Counted from the stretch's first letter, positions 33,277-43,005 are shown. The stretch: DNA of 51,242 nt from Desulfobacterales bacterium (GCA_024637225.1 JAGXFP010000048.1:1-51242), one strand, 5' to 3'. Notes: generated by a model from the sequence alone, not told the origin. Numbers and translations are program-made.

Positions 33277-33445
33277 GTTAAAGCGCCATCAAGGAAACTA
33301 GCCAGAGATGACGTTTCAGGCAAGGAAAAACATCATCCCGGGCTCAAGCCTCGTCTTTCCGACTCCAGGCTGCCGATCATGAAAAAGCGGCTTATTCCTC
33401 AATTATTCCTCAAATTTTTCCGGGACTATGCTATAAACTACCTGC

Positions 33446-35113
33446 ATGAAGATCGCATTAATCCAAATAAATCCACTAATCGGCAGCTTCTCCACTAACT
33501 GCGAAAAAATCATCCTGTCGGCGACCCGGGCTCGGGAGAGCGGCTGCGAACTCGTGGTTTTCCCGGAAATGGCGGTAAGCGGCTACCCGCCCCAGGACCT
33601 GCTCGAACGTCATTCGTTTATCGAAGAGCACCAGCTCGCCCTTGACCGCCTGATCAAAAAGATTTCCGGCATCGGGGTGATCATCGGCGCCTTTACCGTG
33701 AACAAGGCCGCGACCGGCAAGAATCTCCATAACAGCTGCATTCTATTCGAAAACGGGAAAATCCTGGCCGTCACCCATAAACAGCTGCTCCCCTCATACG
33801 ATGTCTTCGATGAGGCCAGATACTTTGAACCCGGAACCCCGGAGACCTCCAACGTTAATTACCGGGGCCTCAAGATCATCCTGACGATCTGCGAGGACAT
33901 CTGGAACGACAAGGATAATACCGGCCGCCGGATCTATGCCACCGACCCGATCAACGATGCGATGAGTTTAACGGACGGCGAAGCTGACCTGATCGTTAAC
34001 CTGGCCGCCTCGCCCTTCCGGCTTGGCAAGGCGGAATTGAAGAACCGGATTTTTTCGGGAATCAGCCGTAAATACCGGACTCCCCTCCTCTATGCCAATC
34101 AGGTCGGGGGCCAAGACTGCCTGTTGTTCGATGGCGGCTGCCTGGCCTTCAACAGCCATGGTGAACTAACATCCGGCGCCGCCCGCTTCAGAGAAGAGAT
34201 GCTGGTGGTCGATACCGCCAGACTCCGGGAACCGGCCGAAGAAGCTCTCCCCCTCGAAAAAGCGGATGAGCTGCCCGATCTCTTCGAGGCCCTGGTCATG
34301 GGCACCAAGGATTATGTCCGGAAATGCGGATTCAAGAAATGCGTCATCGGTCTTTCCGGCGGAGTCGACTCGGCTCTGGTCGCTGCCATTGCCTGTGCCG
34401 CCCTGGGCAGGGAAAATGTCATGGGGATATCGATGCCTTCGCCATACAGCTCGGAGGAGAGCATCGCCGATGCCCGGGAGCTTGCCGCCAACCTGGACAT
34501 CGAGATTAAAGTCATCCCCATCACTTACATATTCCAGGCCCAGCTGAAGAGCCTGAAACCGGTGATGGGCGAACTGGATCACGGCATTACCGAACAAAAT
34601 CTCCAGGCCCGGATCCGGGGCTCGATCCTGATGGCGATCTCAAACGAGTTCGGGGCCATGCTCTTCTCGACCGGCAACAAGTCGGAAATGGCCGTCGGTT
34701 ACTGCACCCTGTATGGGGACATGAGCGGCGGCCTGGCGGTAATCGCCGACGTTCCCAAGCTGATGGTTTACCATCTGGCCCGGCATCTCAATCGTGACAA
34801 GATCGTGATCCCGACCCGCTCCATCGAGAAGCCCCCCAGTGCCGAATTGGCTCCGGACCAGACCGATCAGGACGACCTGCCTCCCTACGAGGTTCTCGAT
34901 CCGATCTTAAGCGCCTGGCTGGAGGAGGACCGCAGCGTCGCCGAAATCATCAAAATGGGTTATGATCCGGAGACGGTCAAGGACGTGGTCCGAAGGATCA
35001 AAAGCAGCGAATACAAGCGTAAGCAGGCTCCCCAGGGTTTAAAAGTCACCAGTAAAGCCTTCGGCTACGGACGCCGCTACCCGACCGCTGAAAACTACCT
35101 GGAGTGGGCCTGA
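33446..35113 (+). CDS. nadE: Glutamine-dependent NAD+ synthetase
   Basis: Last step of NAD+ synthesis: amidates nicotinic acid adenine dinucleotide using ammonia from glutamine. 555 residues. The N-terminal nitrilase-type glutaminase domain (about 1-265) has Glu in 'VFPEMAVSGYPPQDLL', Lys in 'LAVTHKQLLPSYDVFDE' and Cys in 'LTICEDIW'. The C-terminal synthetase domain has the ATP-pyrophosphatase loop 'IGLSGGVDSALVAAI' and 'FSTGNKSEMAVGYCTLYGD'. No clear Shine-Dalgarno site precedes the ATG; a TATAAA lies 8 nt upstream. Its TGA overlaps the ATG of the multiheme cytochrome gene (TGATG), an unusual coupling. Confidence 0.96.
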   Translation: MKIALIQINPLIGSFSTNCEKIILSATRARESGCELVVFPEMAVSGYPPQDLLERHSFIEEHQLALDRLIKKISGIGVIIGAFTVNKAATGKNLHNSCILFENGKILAVTHKQLLPSYDVFDEARYFEPGTPETSNVNYRGLKIILTICEDIWNDKDNTGRRIYATDPINDAMSLTDGEADLIVNLAASPFRLGKAELKNRIFSGISRKYRTPLLYANQVGGQDCLLFDGGCLAFNSHGELTSGAARFREEMLVVDTARLREPAEEALPLEKADELPDLFEALVMGTKDYVRKCGFKKCVIGLSGGVDSALVAAIACAALGRENVMGISMPSPYSSEESIADARELAANLDIEIKVIPITYIFQAQLKSLKPVMGELDHGITEQNLQARIRGSILMAISNEFGAMLFSTGNKSEMAVGYCTLYGDMSGGLAVIADVPKLMVYHLARHLNRDKIVIPTRSIEKPPSAELAPDQTDQDDLPPYEVLDPILSAWLEEDRSVAEIIKMGYDPETVKDVVRRIKSSEYKRKQAPQGLKVTSKAFGYGRRYPTAENYLEWA

Positions 35114-36816
35114 TGTCGTCCCGTCTTACCCTACTTTTCGTCTTGCTCGTGGTCTTCAGTCTGGTGATCCGCGAAAATCTCACCGAACGTCCGCCCCGCC
35201 TTTATCAGCTTACCGACGGACGCATCGACATGTGCCTCTCCTGCCACCAGTCCGAAAGGCTGGACGCCGCCCACGACACCAAGGTAATCGGCTGCGCGGC
35301 CTGCCATCTCGGCGACCCCCTGGCCATTGACAAGAAAAACGGCCATGCCGGTATCGTCAAGAACCCGGGCGACCTGCGGGTGGTCGAGCAGACCTGCGGC
35401 ATCGAGGGCTGCCACGCCATCGACGTCCCCAAGGTGAAAAACTCCCTGATGGCCACCAACCGGGGGATTCTGGCAACCCTTCTCTATTACTGGGGGGAAG
35501 CGGAAGATCAGAACGGCAATTACTCGGTCGAACAGCTGATCGAGAGCGGCGAGACCTCCCTGGCCCTGGACTATTACCGGAAACTCTGCGCCACCTGCCA
35601 TCTCTGGAAACAGAAAAACGATCTGCCCGGCGCTCCGGAGTTTTTCAACCGGAAAGGCGGCGGCTGTTCGGCCTGCCACTACATCGAAGGCACCCCCCTT
35701 CCCGGGGAAGATCCTGAAAAGGTCCATCCCCTGATTATCAAGAAAGTACCGGTGAAAAATTGCGTACGCTGCCACAACCGCAGCGGCCGGGTGGGCACCT
35801 CCTACCAGGGGATCTACGAGGCGGAGGGCTACGGCACCCCGTATCCAAAAGGAGGCCTCTCGGACCAGCGCCTGCCCGGCAACCGCTTCTATCTGCAACT
35901 GGAAGACGACATCCACCACCGGAAAGGCATGGCCTGCATCGATTGCCACACCAGGGAAGAGATCATGGGCGACGGCAACAACTACGCCCACTATGAAGAT
36001 CAGCTGGAGATCAGCTGCACCACCTGTCACAGTGCGAACCCCGGCACCACCCGGAAAAACCGGCAGCTGAACAATATCGAAAAGCGGGACGGCCAGTCGG
36101 TGCTGATCTCCAAGCTTGACGATAAAAGCCACCCCCTGCACCTCCCCAAAAAAGGCGCCTGCGACTATCCGGGCCACAACCGGTTGAGCTGCGAATCCTG
36201 TCACTCCAGCTGGGTTCCCCAGTGCTACGGCTGTCACGTCAAGCGGGATGACACCGAGACCCATCTCGACAAATTGAGTCTGGAAGAGACCAAGGGATGG
36301 TGGGAAGAGGGGCGCTCATATCTGCGCTACGAGAAACCGATGCTGGCCGTCTGGGCCGATGAGGTGGTAATCGTCACCCCCGGCTGCCAGGATATCGTCA
36401 CCCTGATCGACGAACAGGGCGAACCGGAAAGACAGTTCAATTCGCTGACCATGGCCGCCTTGAACCCCCATACCACCCAGGCCGGCGGCCGGAGCTGCGC
36501 CGATTGCCACGCCTCCGGCAAGACCGTCGGTTTGGGCGAGGGCACCATCTGGCGGGAAGAGGGGGAATGGCGCTTCAAACCGCTCCATCTGGGGGTGGAG
36601 ACCGCCGCCGGGACCACCCCGCCCCTGGACAGTTATGTCGAGATCGACGGCACCCCCCTGCAAAAGAGCTCCAGACCGGACTTGCGCCCCTTCAACGGCA
36701 CGGAACTTCAAAGGATCCTCCGGATCGGCCTCTGCATCGAGTGCCATACCGATTACGACGACAGGGCTTACCGGGACTACAGCCCCGAAACAACCTGCCC
36801 GGTCTATCGGGAATAG
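35113..36816 (+). CDS. Membrane-anchored multiheme c-type cytochrome (12 heme motifs)
   Basis: 567 residues from the ATG at 35113, which overlaps the nadE stop. An uncleaved-looking N-terminal hydrophobic segment ('LTLLFVLLVVFSLVI') would anchor it on the periplasmic side of the inner membrane. Eleven CXXCH heme-binding motifs are present (CLSCH, CAACH, CATCH, CSACH, CVRCH, CIDCH, CTTCH, CESCH, CYGCH, CADCH, CIECH) plus one CX4CH (CGIEGCH), giving a possible twelve hemes. A 150-residue stretch (about 385-470) has no heme motif. No reductase-specific signature was recognised, so the acceptor or donor is unknown; periplasmic electron transfer is the general role. A heme biosynthesis operon lies 4 kb away on the other strand. 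Confidence 0.9.
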   Translation: MSSRLTLLFVLLVVFSLVIRENLTERPPRLYQLTDGRIDMCLSCHQSERLDAAHDTKVIGCAACHLGDPLAIDKKNGHAGIVKNPGDLRVVEQTCGIEGCHAIDVPKVKNSLMATNRGILATLLYYWGEAEDQNGNYSVEQLIESGETSLALDYYRKLCATCHLWKQKNDLPGAPEFFNRKGGGCSACHYIEGTPLPGEDPEKVHPLIIKKVPVKNCVRCHNRSGRVGTSYQGIYEAEGYGTPYPKGGLSDQRLPGNRFYLQLEDDIHHRKGMACIDCHTREEIMGDGNNYAHYEDQLEISCTTCHSANPGTTRKNRQLNNIEKRDGQSVLISKLDDKSHPLHLPKKGACDYPGHNRLSCESCHSSWVPQCYGCHVKRDDTETHLDKLSLEETKGWWEEGRSYLRYEKPMLAVWADEVVIVTPGCQDIVTLIDEQGEPERQFNSLTMAALNPHTTQAGGRSCADCHASGKTVGLGEGTIWREEGEWRFKPLHLGVETAAGTTPPLDSYVEIDGTPLQKSSRPDLRPFNGTELQRILRIGLCIECHTDYDDRAYRDYSPETTCPVYRE

Positions 36817-36963
36817 CCATCCCGGCGCACCGGGTAACAAAAGCCGAACCGGCTATGGTTTTTTTTGAGATAGAACAAGATAACCAGCCGAAATCACAAA
36901 ACAAAAAAAATCGGCCTGAAGTTTGACTTTGACCGCGGCAAGTGTGATATATTTAATCATGGA

Positions 36964-36999
36964 GATAGAAAAATCTCTCCCCCCCATGATTTTTCTATC
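36964..36999. terminator. Bidirectional terminator hairpin between convergent genes
   Basis: GATAGAAAAATC (36964-36975) and GATTTTTCTATC (36988-36999) form a perfect 12-bp stem with a 12-nt C-rich loop, lying between the converging cytochrome and hybrid-kinase genes. The stem is AT-rich rather than GC-rich and no long T-tract follows on either strand, so it is an atypical terminator. Confidence 0.5.
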
Positions 37000-37091
37000 T
37001 TTCCTCCTGGGAAGCCGACCAGCGGTTCAACGGAATCGCTGGCCGGCACCTTCGGCCAACAATTCCCGGCAGAAAATCCCCGAAGGCCCGC

Positions 37092-39437
37092 TCAAGCGCT
37101 CCCGCCATCCCCGATAACCGCCTCCAACGTTTCAATAAGGACCGAGAGCCGATAAGGCTTCGCAACCCGGCCCCGAAAACCGTAACTTTCATAGTCAACC
37201 ATGACGGGATCGTTGGCATAACCGCTGGAAACGATAGCCTTGACCTTGGGATCGATCTCTAAAAGCCGGCCGATCGTCTCCCTGCCGCCCATCCCGCCGG
37301 GGATGGTCAGGTCCATGATCACGCAGTCAAAACGATCTTCCCCACCCATAACTTCCTGATAGAGCCGGAGAGCTTCCTCCCCGTCACTGGCGGCAACCAC
37401 TTCAAAGCCGACGCTACGCAGTAATTCTCCAAGCAAGTCCCTGATATCCCTTTCATCGTCCATAATCAGGATTTTGCTGCCGGCCATCCCCTGCGGCACC
37501 ATCTCGGAGACCTTGCCAAGACGTTCGGGCGCCTCGGCGATAACCGCGCTCGCCATAGCGGCCGGCAGATAAATTCTGAATTCCGTCCCCTTGCCCTCTT
37601 CGGAATCGGCAAAGACATAACCCTCATGATTGGAAATTATCGAATAGACTGTAGCCAGCCCCAGACCGCTGCCTTTCGGCTTGGTGGTAAAATAGGGATC
37701 GAAGATCTTGGCAAGATACTCCTCGGGAATGCCCGAACCCTGGTCCCGGATGATCAGCTTTACATAACGGCCCGCCCTGACCAGGGCGGAATCGCCGGGC
37801 CGGACCAGGCAATTGGCCAGAGATATAAAGAGAACTCCGCCGGCAGGCATGGCCTGATCGGCATTGATCATAAGATTGCTGATTACCTGGTGGATCTGAA
37901 CCTTATCGGCCTTCACCGGCCAGAGCTGTTCTTCGATTGACATATCCGGACTGACGTTGGAGCCGCGAAGGGAAAATTCCACCGATTTTCTTATCAGATC
38001 GCCAATGGCGACGACCTCCTTGGTTGGAGAACCGCCCTTGGCGAAGGTTAAGAGCTGATTGGTCAGCTCTTTGGCCCTCAGGACCGCTTCCTCGGTGGTG
38101 TCGATCTTCTCCAGCAGCTTATCGCCCGAGTCCTTGACCATCCGGGCCAGGGTCAGATTATTCATGATGGCGGTCAGGATGTTATTGAAATCATGGGCTA
38201 CCCCGCTGGCCAGAAGACTTACCGATTCAAGTTTCTGGATTCTGGCCGACTCCATCTCGACCTTCAGTTTTTCAGTAATATCCTGAAAGACCAGTACCCC
38301 TCCGAAGATATCGTCCTGCCGGTTGTGAATAGGCGAAACGCTGTAGTTAACCTGTCTCTCCCAGCCGTCCCTGGACACCAGAACAGCCCGTCCCTCCACT
38401 CCCTCCGCTCCCTTTCCGGCTTGTTCTCCAAGGGTCTGCCCCAGGATATCCATGAAATCGATAGATTTTTTACTGCCCCCCGCCTCAACCAACTGCATAA
38501 TTTCGCTCAATTCCCGGCCGACCGCGGCTTCCCGCTGCCAACCAGTCAGGTTCTGGGCCCGTTCGTTTATGAGGACCACCCGCCCCTGCAGGTCAACGGT
38601 GATAACGCCGTCGGCAATGCTGCCCAGGGTGACCAGCAGTCTCTCCTTCTCCTCGGCCAGGGCCTCCTCGGTAAGCTTGAGCTGGGTGACGTCCTGGAAA
38701 CTTTCGATAATTCCAATCACTTCGCCGTTCTCATTGCGTAAAGGCCTGGCGGTCACCAGATAACGATGCGTGATGCCGTCACTATCGATCTTCTGGGACT
38801 CACAGACAACCTCGGATTCTCCGGCCATTATCCGGATAAGCGGGCACTGGTCGGTATTGCAGCTGACACCCGCCCTGGAGTCGTAACATTTCTGGATTGT
38901 CGCCCTATTCGTGTCGCCATAACCGAAGAGCCGGTAATAGGCATCGTTGGCATCAATAATCTCGAAATCGATATTGGTAAGACATAGGGGAATCGAGCTG
39001 CTGAAGACGTTCTCGATATGGGTCCTGGATTTGCGCAGTTCCGCGCTGACCTTCTCCAGCTCACTGGCCTCTTCAACCAGCTTGGCGTTACTCTGCTGCA
39101 AATCCTCGTTGGCAACCACAGCGGCATGCTGGAGCTCATTCATTCGCCTGACCGTAAACTCGGCCTGTTTAACAAACATAAAAGCGAAACCGGCTCCCCC
39201 TAAAAGGATCAAACCGACCATTAACTCGATGGGAAAAGAAAACTCGCTCAGCAGCAGAAAGACAAAAATAATATAACCGACATTGAAAAAGATCAGGAAG
39301 GCGGTCAGCAACTGCCAACGGCCCCGAAGTTCGTCGGGCAGATCCTGATTCAGGCGAAAGCAGCCGGAGATCGACACCAAAACCAGAACAATGCCAAATA
39401 GCACCGAAACAATGGATATGAGAATTACCAATGACAT
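37092..39437 (-). CDS. Membrane hybrid histidine kinase (3 TM, PAS-PAS-HisKA-HATPase-REC)
   Basis: 781 residues. Three hydrophobic segments (about 4-26, 44-66, 70-91) place the N-terminus in the inner membrane with almost no periplasmic domain. A coiled coil (about 92-140) leads to two PAS domains (about 142-255 and 265-390). The first PAS has a Cys cluster 'CYDSRAGVSCNTDQCPL'. The H-box is 'ASGVAHDFNNILTAIMNN', of the NtrB-like HisKA subgroup; the ATPase has 'FDPYFTTKPKGSGLGLATVY'. A C-terminal receiver has acceptor Asp in 'DCVIMDLTIPGGMGG'. No response regulator gene is adjacent; it is an orphan hybrid kinase. Confidence 0.92.
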   Translation of the reverse strand: MSLVILISIVSVLFGIVLVLVSISGCFRLNQDLPDELRGRWQLLTAFLIFFNVGYIIFVFLLLSEFSFPIELMVGLILLGGAGFAFMFVKQAEFTVRRMNELQHAAVVANEDLQQSNAKLVEEASELEKVSAELRKSRTHIENVFSSSIPLCLTNIDFEIIDANDAYYRLFGYGDTNRATIQKCYDSRAGVSCNTDQCPLIRIMAGESEVVCESQKIDSDGITHRYLVTARPLRNENGEVIGIIESFQDVTQLKLTEEALAEEKERLLVTLGSIADGVITVDLQGRVVLINERAQNLTGWQREAAVGRELSEIMQLVEAGGSKKSIDFMDILGQTLGEQAGKGAEGVEGRAVLVSRDGWERQVNYSVSPIHNRQDDIFGGVLVFQDITEKLKVEMESARIQKLESVSLLASGVAHDFNNILTAIMNNLTLARMVKDSGDKLLEKIDTTEEAVLRAKELTNQLLTFAKGGSPTKEVVAIGDLIRKSVEFSLRGSNVSPDMSIEEQLWPVKADKVQIHQVISNLMINADQAMPAGGVLFISLANCLVRPGDSALVRAGRYVKLIIRDQGSGIPEEYLAKIFDPYFTTKPKGSGLGLATVYSIISNHEGYVFADSEEGKGTEFRIYLPAAMASAVIAEAPERLGKVSEMVPQGMAGSKILIMDDERDIRDLLGELLRSVGFEVVAASDGEEALRLYQEVMGGEDRFDCVIMDLTIPGGMGGRETIGRLLEIDPKVKAIVSSGYANDPVMVDYESYGFRGRVAKPYRLSVLIETLEAVIGDGGSA

Positions 39438-39523
39438 CTTAACCTTGTGTCAGTCATAAAGCCGGTGGGCGCGAGACTTTGGAAATTAGCGGGGAAGAAC
39501 ATGGTTTCGCGGTTAACCATCTC

Positions 39524-39686
39524 CCTGGATCCGTGAAAGCTTTGTGGTGAATTTTGCTTTATACCTATAGACATATAGTTTCGTACGAGCAGACAAGCTG
39601 CTCAACGTGTAAAAAGTAATAACCTTTCTTACTGGACCGTCATGATTCACCCGACCCGCCGCCGGGACGCCCGACAACGGATCGGG
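39524..39686. mobile_element. Degenerate copy of MITE-like family 1
   Basis: Ends CCTGGATCCGT (39524-39534) and ACGGATCGGG (39677-39686) are decayed versions of the family-1 terminal repeats, and the right module GATTCACCCG...CGCCCGACAACGGAT is recognisable from about 39654. No target duplication remains. It lies about 35 bp after the stop codon of the acyl-CoA ligase gene (which is on the minus strand), again at a gene 3' end. Confidence 0.55.
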
Positions 39687-39720
39687 TTCGACGCCCTGCA
39701 CTCGCTTCCAATTTTCTCAA

Positions 39721-41403
39721 TTATTCCATGCCGGTGTAAAGATATCTTTTGATCTTGTGGGTGGCGGTCTTGGTAAACGGTTCCTGCCGTTCAACCAGCC
39801 GGTGGATCTGGGCGTATGCAGGGAGTTGGAGATTAACCGCCTTCCGGATATCTTCAAGCACGGCCACAATATAGCGATGCTTTTCGGATTCGGTCCGGCC
39901 CTCGGTTTCCAGATCAAGGTACTCGTAATCGGGGAAAACGGCTGCAATCAGTTTATCGTCAAACTCGGTGACCAGCGCTTCGACCACATAGATCGAACTG
40001 TTAATCTTGTCCTCGATGGCTTCGGGATAAATGTTTTCGCCATGGGAGAGAACGATAACGCTCTTGGAGCGCCCCGAGATGAACAGGTTGTTGTTTTCAT
40101 CCAGGTAGCCCAGATCTCCGGTGGCCAGCCAGCCTTCGGGGTCGATAGCGGCCGCGGTCGCTTCCGGATTATTATGATAACCCTTCATAACGTTCGGGCC
40201 TTTGGCATGAATCTCACCGATTCCCGAGCCGGGGGCGGGATTGACTATCTTGATGGAAACCCCGGAGACCGGTTTGCCGCATGAACCGACGGCGATGGTG
40301 GGATCACCGGAAGGCCCACCGGCCAGGATCGGCGAGGTTTCCGTCAAGCCGTAGCCGACAATGTATGGGAAACCCGCCGCATGGAAAAATTTCTCCACTT
40401 CGATATTCAAGGCGGCGCCGCCAATGGCCGTCAACCGCAGTTCGCCGCCGAAAAACTCAAGCAGTCTGGCGCCGATCTTCTTAAGGATGCGGGCCCGCAG
40501 GCAAGGAACGACCAGCAAGGCCCGCAGGATTTTATTGTTCTTCAGTTTCGGCAGAACCCGCTTTTTATAGATTTTTTCCATGATCATCGGCACCACACAG
40601 ATCACCGTGGGTTTTTCGACCGCGCAGATCTTACCGAGGACCATCGGGGTAGGACGCTGGTCGCAGTAAACGATCCGGGCGCCCTGGCGGATAGGCAAGA
40701 GAAAACCAACGGTGAACTCGTAGGTATGGGAAATGGGCAGCACGGAGAGGAAGGTCCAGTCCGGAGTGATGGCGACCAGGCTGCTGGCCGAATCGACATT
40801 GGAACTCAAGTTGCCGTGGCTCAGCATCACCGCCTTCGAATGGCCCGAGGTTCCCGAGGTATAGATGATGCTGGCCAGATCATCGGGAGCAACCGGTTTG
40901 AATTCGGGATGAGGTTGTTCATCTTCCAACAATTCCGAGAACGGCACCGTCTCGAAAATAGCGCCGATTCCGGAAAAATCATCGAGGGTGACGATCTTTT
41001 CCAGACGATGGTCGGTGAGTTCGGAAATTTTGTCGATCTGTTTGGCGGTGGTAAAAAGCACCTTGGCCTTGCATTCCGAGAGGATATGAAGCACATCCGA
41101 TTCGGGAAAATCAGGGAGTACCGGCACAACCACCGCCCCGAGCCTTACCACGCCAAAATAGGCCATTCCCCATCGGGGAGAATTTTCGGCCAGGATAGCA
41201 ACCCGATCGCCCTTCCCGACCCCGATCTCATGGAGCCGAGCGGCTATCTTGAGAAAATTGCCGCGGAACTCCCGATAGGAGGCCGGAGCCTGAAAAGCAA
41301 AACCAACCAGAGGACGGTCAGCAAATTTATCACAACTTGAATCAATCAGTTCATTAAGAGTCCGGGTCCGAAAAAGCTGTCTGGTCACCTGTGTTTTCCC
41401 CAT
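39721..41403 (-). CDS. AMP-binding long-chain fatty acid--CoA ligase
   Basis: 560 residues from the chosen ATG at 41403; an ATG at 41484 adds 27 residues that do not look like the family, and neither start has a strong ribosome site. Activates a fatty acid to acyl-CoA by way of acyl-AMP. The P-loop motif is 'IIYTSGTSGHSKAVMLSHGN'; the A5/A8-type motifs 'VGYGLTETSPI' and 'EGWLATGDLGYLDENNNLFI' with 'SGRSKSVIVLSHGENIYPE' are present, as is the catalytic Lys near 'EPFTKTATHKIKRYLY'. Chain-length preference cannot be told. Single gene; a degenerate MITE follows it. Confidence 0.88.
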   Translation of the reverse strand: MGKTQVTRQLFRTRTLNELIDSSCDKFADRPLVGFAFQAPASYREFRGNFLKIAARLHEIGVGKGDRVAILAENSPRWGMAYFGVVRLGAVVVPVLPDFPESDVLHILSECKAKVLFTTAKQIDKISELTDHRLEKIVTLDDFSGIGAIFETVPFSELLEDEQPHPEFKPVAPDDLASIIYTSGTSGHSKAVMLSHGNLSSNVDSASSLVAITPDWTFLSVLPISHTYEFTVGFLLPIRQGARIVYCDQRPTPMVLGKICAVEKPTVICVVPMIMEKIYKKRVLPKLKNNKILRALLVVPCLRARILKKIGARLLEFFGGELRLTAIGGAALNIEVEKFFHAAGFPYIVGYGLTETSPILAGGPSGDPTIAVGSCGKPVSGVSIKIVNPAPGSGIGEIHAKGPNVMKGYHNNPEATAAAIDPEGWLATGDLGYLDENNNLFISGRSKSVIVLSHGENIYPEAIEDKINSSIYVVEALVTEFDDKLIAAVFPDYEYLDLETEGRTESEKHRYIVAVLEDIRKAVNLQLPAYAQIHRLVERQEPFTKTATHKIKRYLYTGME

Positions 41404-41591
41404 CCATTTCTGACTTTTTGCGACGCCATCAATTTTGACAAGTTCGCAAAAAAAGATGCTTTTAGCTGATAACGCATAACGCATCTGGCACTAAAGCAAA
41501 ATATACCAAGCCCTGCCACGATTTTTTAAAATCCGCAAAAACCGCCAATCAGACAAAACGGCTTCGCTATCCCTTCAACCCTCTTCCCAGC

Positions 41592-41622
41592 TTGACTTTC
41601 GCAAATCTGTTTACATTAAAAT
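41592..41622 (+). promoter_or_regulatory. Candidate sigma-70 promoter for hisD-rsmG
   Basis: TTGACT (41592-41597) and TAAAAT (41617-41622) are separated by 19 bp, or ATTAAA by 17 bp. It lies 70 bp before the hisD start. Spacing is not ideal, so this is tentative. Confidence 0.35.
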
Positions 41623-41691
41623 AAAATCAATTATTCTTGGCTCGAAACCGCCACCACCCCGATTTTATACGCAAGATGCCAAGGATCGACC

Positions 41692-43005
41692 ATGATTATT
41701 AAACCGTTATCCGCCTCTTCCCCGGCAGGGCTCGAAAAAATAGCCGATCTCCAGGACCGTTTCCAGGCCAGCGACAGCAGCTGCCGGGAGATTGTCGCCG
41801 AGATCATCCGGGATGTCCGAAAACGCGGCGACGCGGCCCTCCTCGAATATACTCGCAAATTCGATTCACCCGGAATCACCGCCGAGCGGATTAAGGTGAC
41901 CGAAGCCGAAACCGAGCAGGCCTTCAAGGAGATCGACCGGAAACTGAGTGACTCTCTGGATCTGGCCATCGAGAGGATCCGGACTTTCCACGAGCATGAA
42001 AGGGAAGAATCCTGGACCGTAAGCGGCGACCACGGCATAATCACCGGCCGCTTGGTCAATCCGGTCGATTCAGCCGGCCTTTACGTGCCCGGCGGCCAGG
42101 GCGGCAAAACCCCCCTGGTCTCCTCGGTCCTGATGAACGGCATCCCGGCCGGAATCGCCGGCGTGAAAAGAAGGGTGATGGTCACCCCCGCCAACAGCGA
42201 GGGCCGGGTAAATCCCGCCCTGCTGGTCGCCGCCGGCAAGATCGGCATCAATGAAATCTATAAGGTGGGCAGCGCCTGGGCCATTGCCGCCATGGCCTAC
42301 GGCACCGAGCTGATTCCCCGGGTCGATGTAATCGTCGGCCCCGGCAACCAGTTCGTCGCCGAGGCCAAACAGCAGGTCTCCGGCCGGGTCCGGATCGACA
42401 TGATCGCCGGTCCCAGCGAGGTGCTGATCATCGCCGACCACACCGCCACCCCGGCCTACGCGGCGGCCGACATGCTGGCCCAGGCCGAACACGATCCCCA
42501 GGCCCTGGCCATCCTGGTCGCCACCAGCGTCGAAACCGCCGAGGGGGTGATTAAAGAGCTGGAAAGGCAGCTGCCGGAACTGAGCCGGGTGGAGATCGCC
42601 CGCCGCTCTTTAACGGAACGGGGGGTGGTCCTGATCGCCGATTCCCTGGACCAGGCCATCGACATCGCCAACCGGCTGGCCGCCGAGCACCTGGAACTGA
42701 TGATCGAGAATCCCCTCGACCAGGTAAAGAGGATCCGGCACGCCGGGGCCATCTTCGCCGGCGACAACGTGCCGGAATCGACCGGCGATTACCTGGCCGG
42801 ACCCAACCACGTCCTGCCCACCATGGGCACGGCCCGTTTTTCCTCGGCCCTGGGGGTCGAGACCTTCGTCAAGAAAACCAGTCTGATCTCCTATTCCCGC
42901 GAGGCCCTGCGGGCCGACAGCGAACACATCCAGCGGCTGGCCAATCTGGAAGGTCTGACCGGCCACGCCCGTTCGGCGTCAATCAGGACCGATGACCCAG
43001 AGTGA
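41692..43005 (+). CDS. hisD: Histidinol dehydrogenase
   Basis: Catalyses the last two steps of histidine synthesis (histidinol to histidine, NAD+). 437 residues, typical. Marks: 'VDSAGLYVPGGQGGKTPLVS', 'VGPGNQFVAEAKQQVSGRVR', 'IDMIAGPSEVLIIADHTA', 'DMLAQAEHDPQALAI' with zinc/catalytic residues, 'AAEHLELM' and 'STGDYLAGPNHVLPTMGTAR'. Located away from other his genes and overlapping rsmG by 14 bp, so hisD and rsmG are co-transcribed here. AAGGA precedes the ATG. Confidence 0.97.
   Translation: MIIKPLSASSPAGLEKIADLQDRFQASDSSCREIVAEIIRDVRKRGDAALLEYTRKFDSPGITAERIKVTEAETEQAFKEIDRKLSDSLDLAIERIRTFHEHEREESWTVSGDHGIITGRLVNPVDSAGLYVPGGQGGKTPLVSSVLMNGIPAGIAGVKRRVMVTPANSEGRVNPALLVAAGKIGINEIYKVGSAWAIAAMAYGTELIPRVDVIVGPGNQFVAEAKQQVSGRVRIDMIAGPSEVLIIADHTATPAYAAADMLAQAEHDPQALAILVATSVETAEGVIKELERQLPELSRVEIARRSLTERGVVLIADSLDQAIDIANRLAAEHLELMIENPLDQVKRIRHAGAIFAGDNVPESTGDYLAGPNHVLPTMGTARFSSALGVETFVKKTSLISYSREALRADSEHIQRLANLEGLTGHARSASIRTDDPE

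Noticed and set aside
35131..36264. Long antisense open frame (377 codons) opposite the cytochrome gene
   Set aside because: It is a shadow of a GC-rich coding strand; the sense frame has heme motifs and a proper start. The same applies to long antisense frames at 29380-30453 and 30497-31552.
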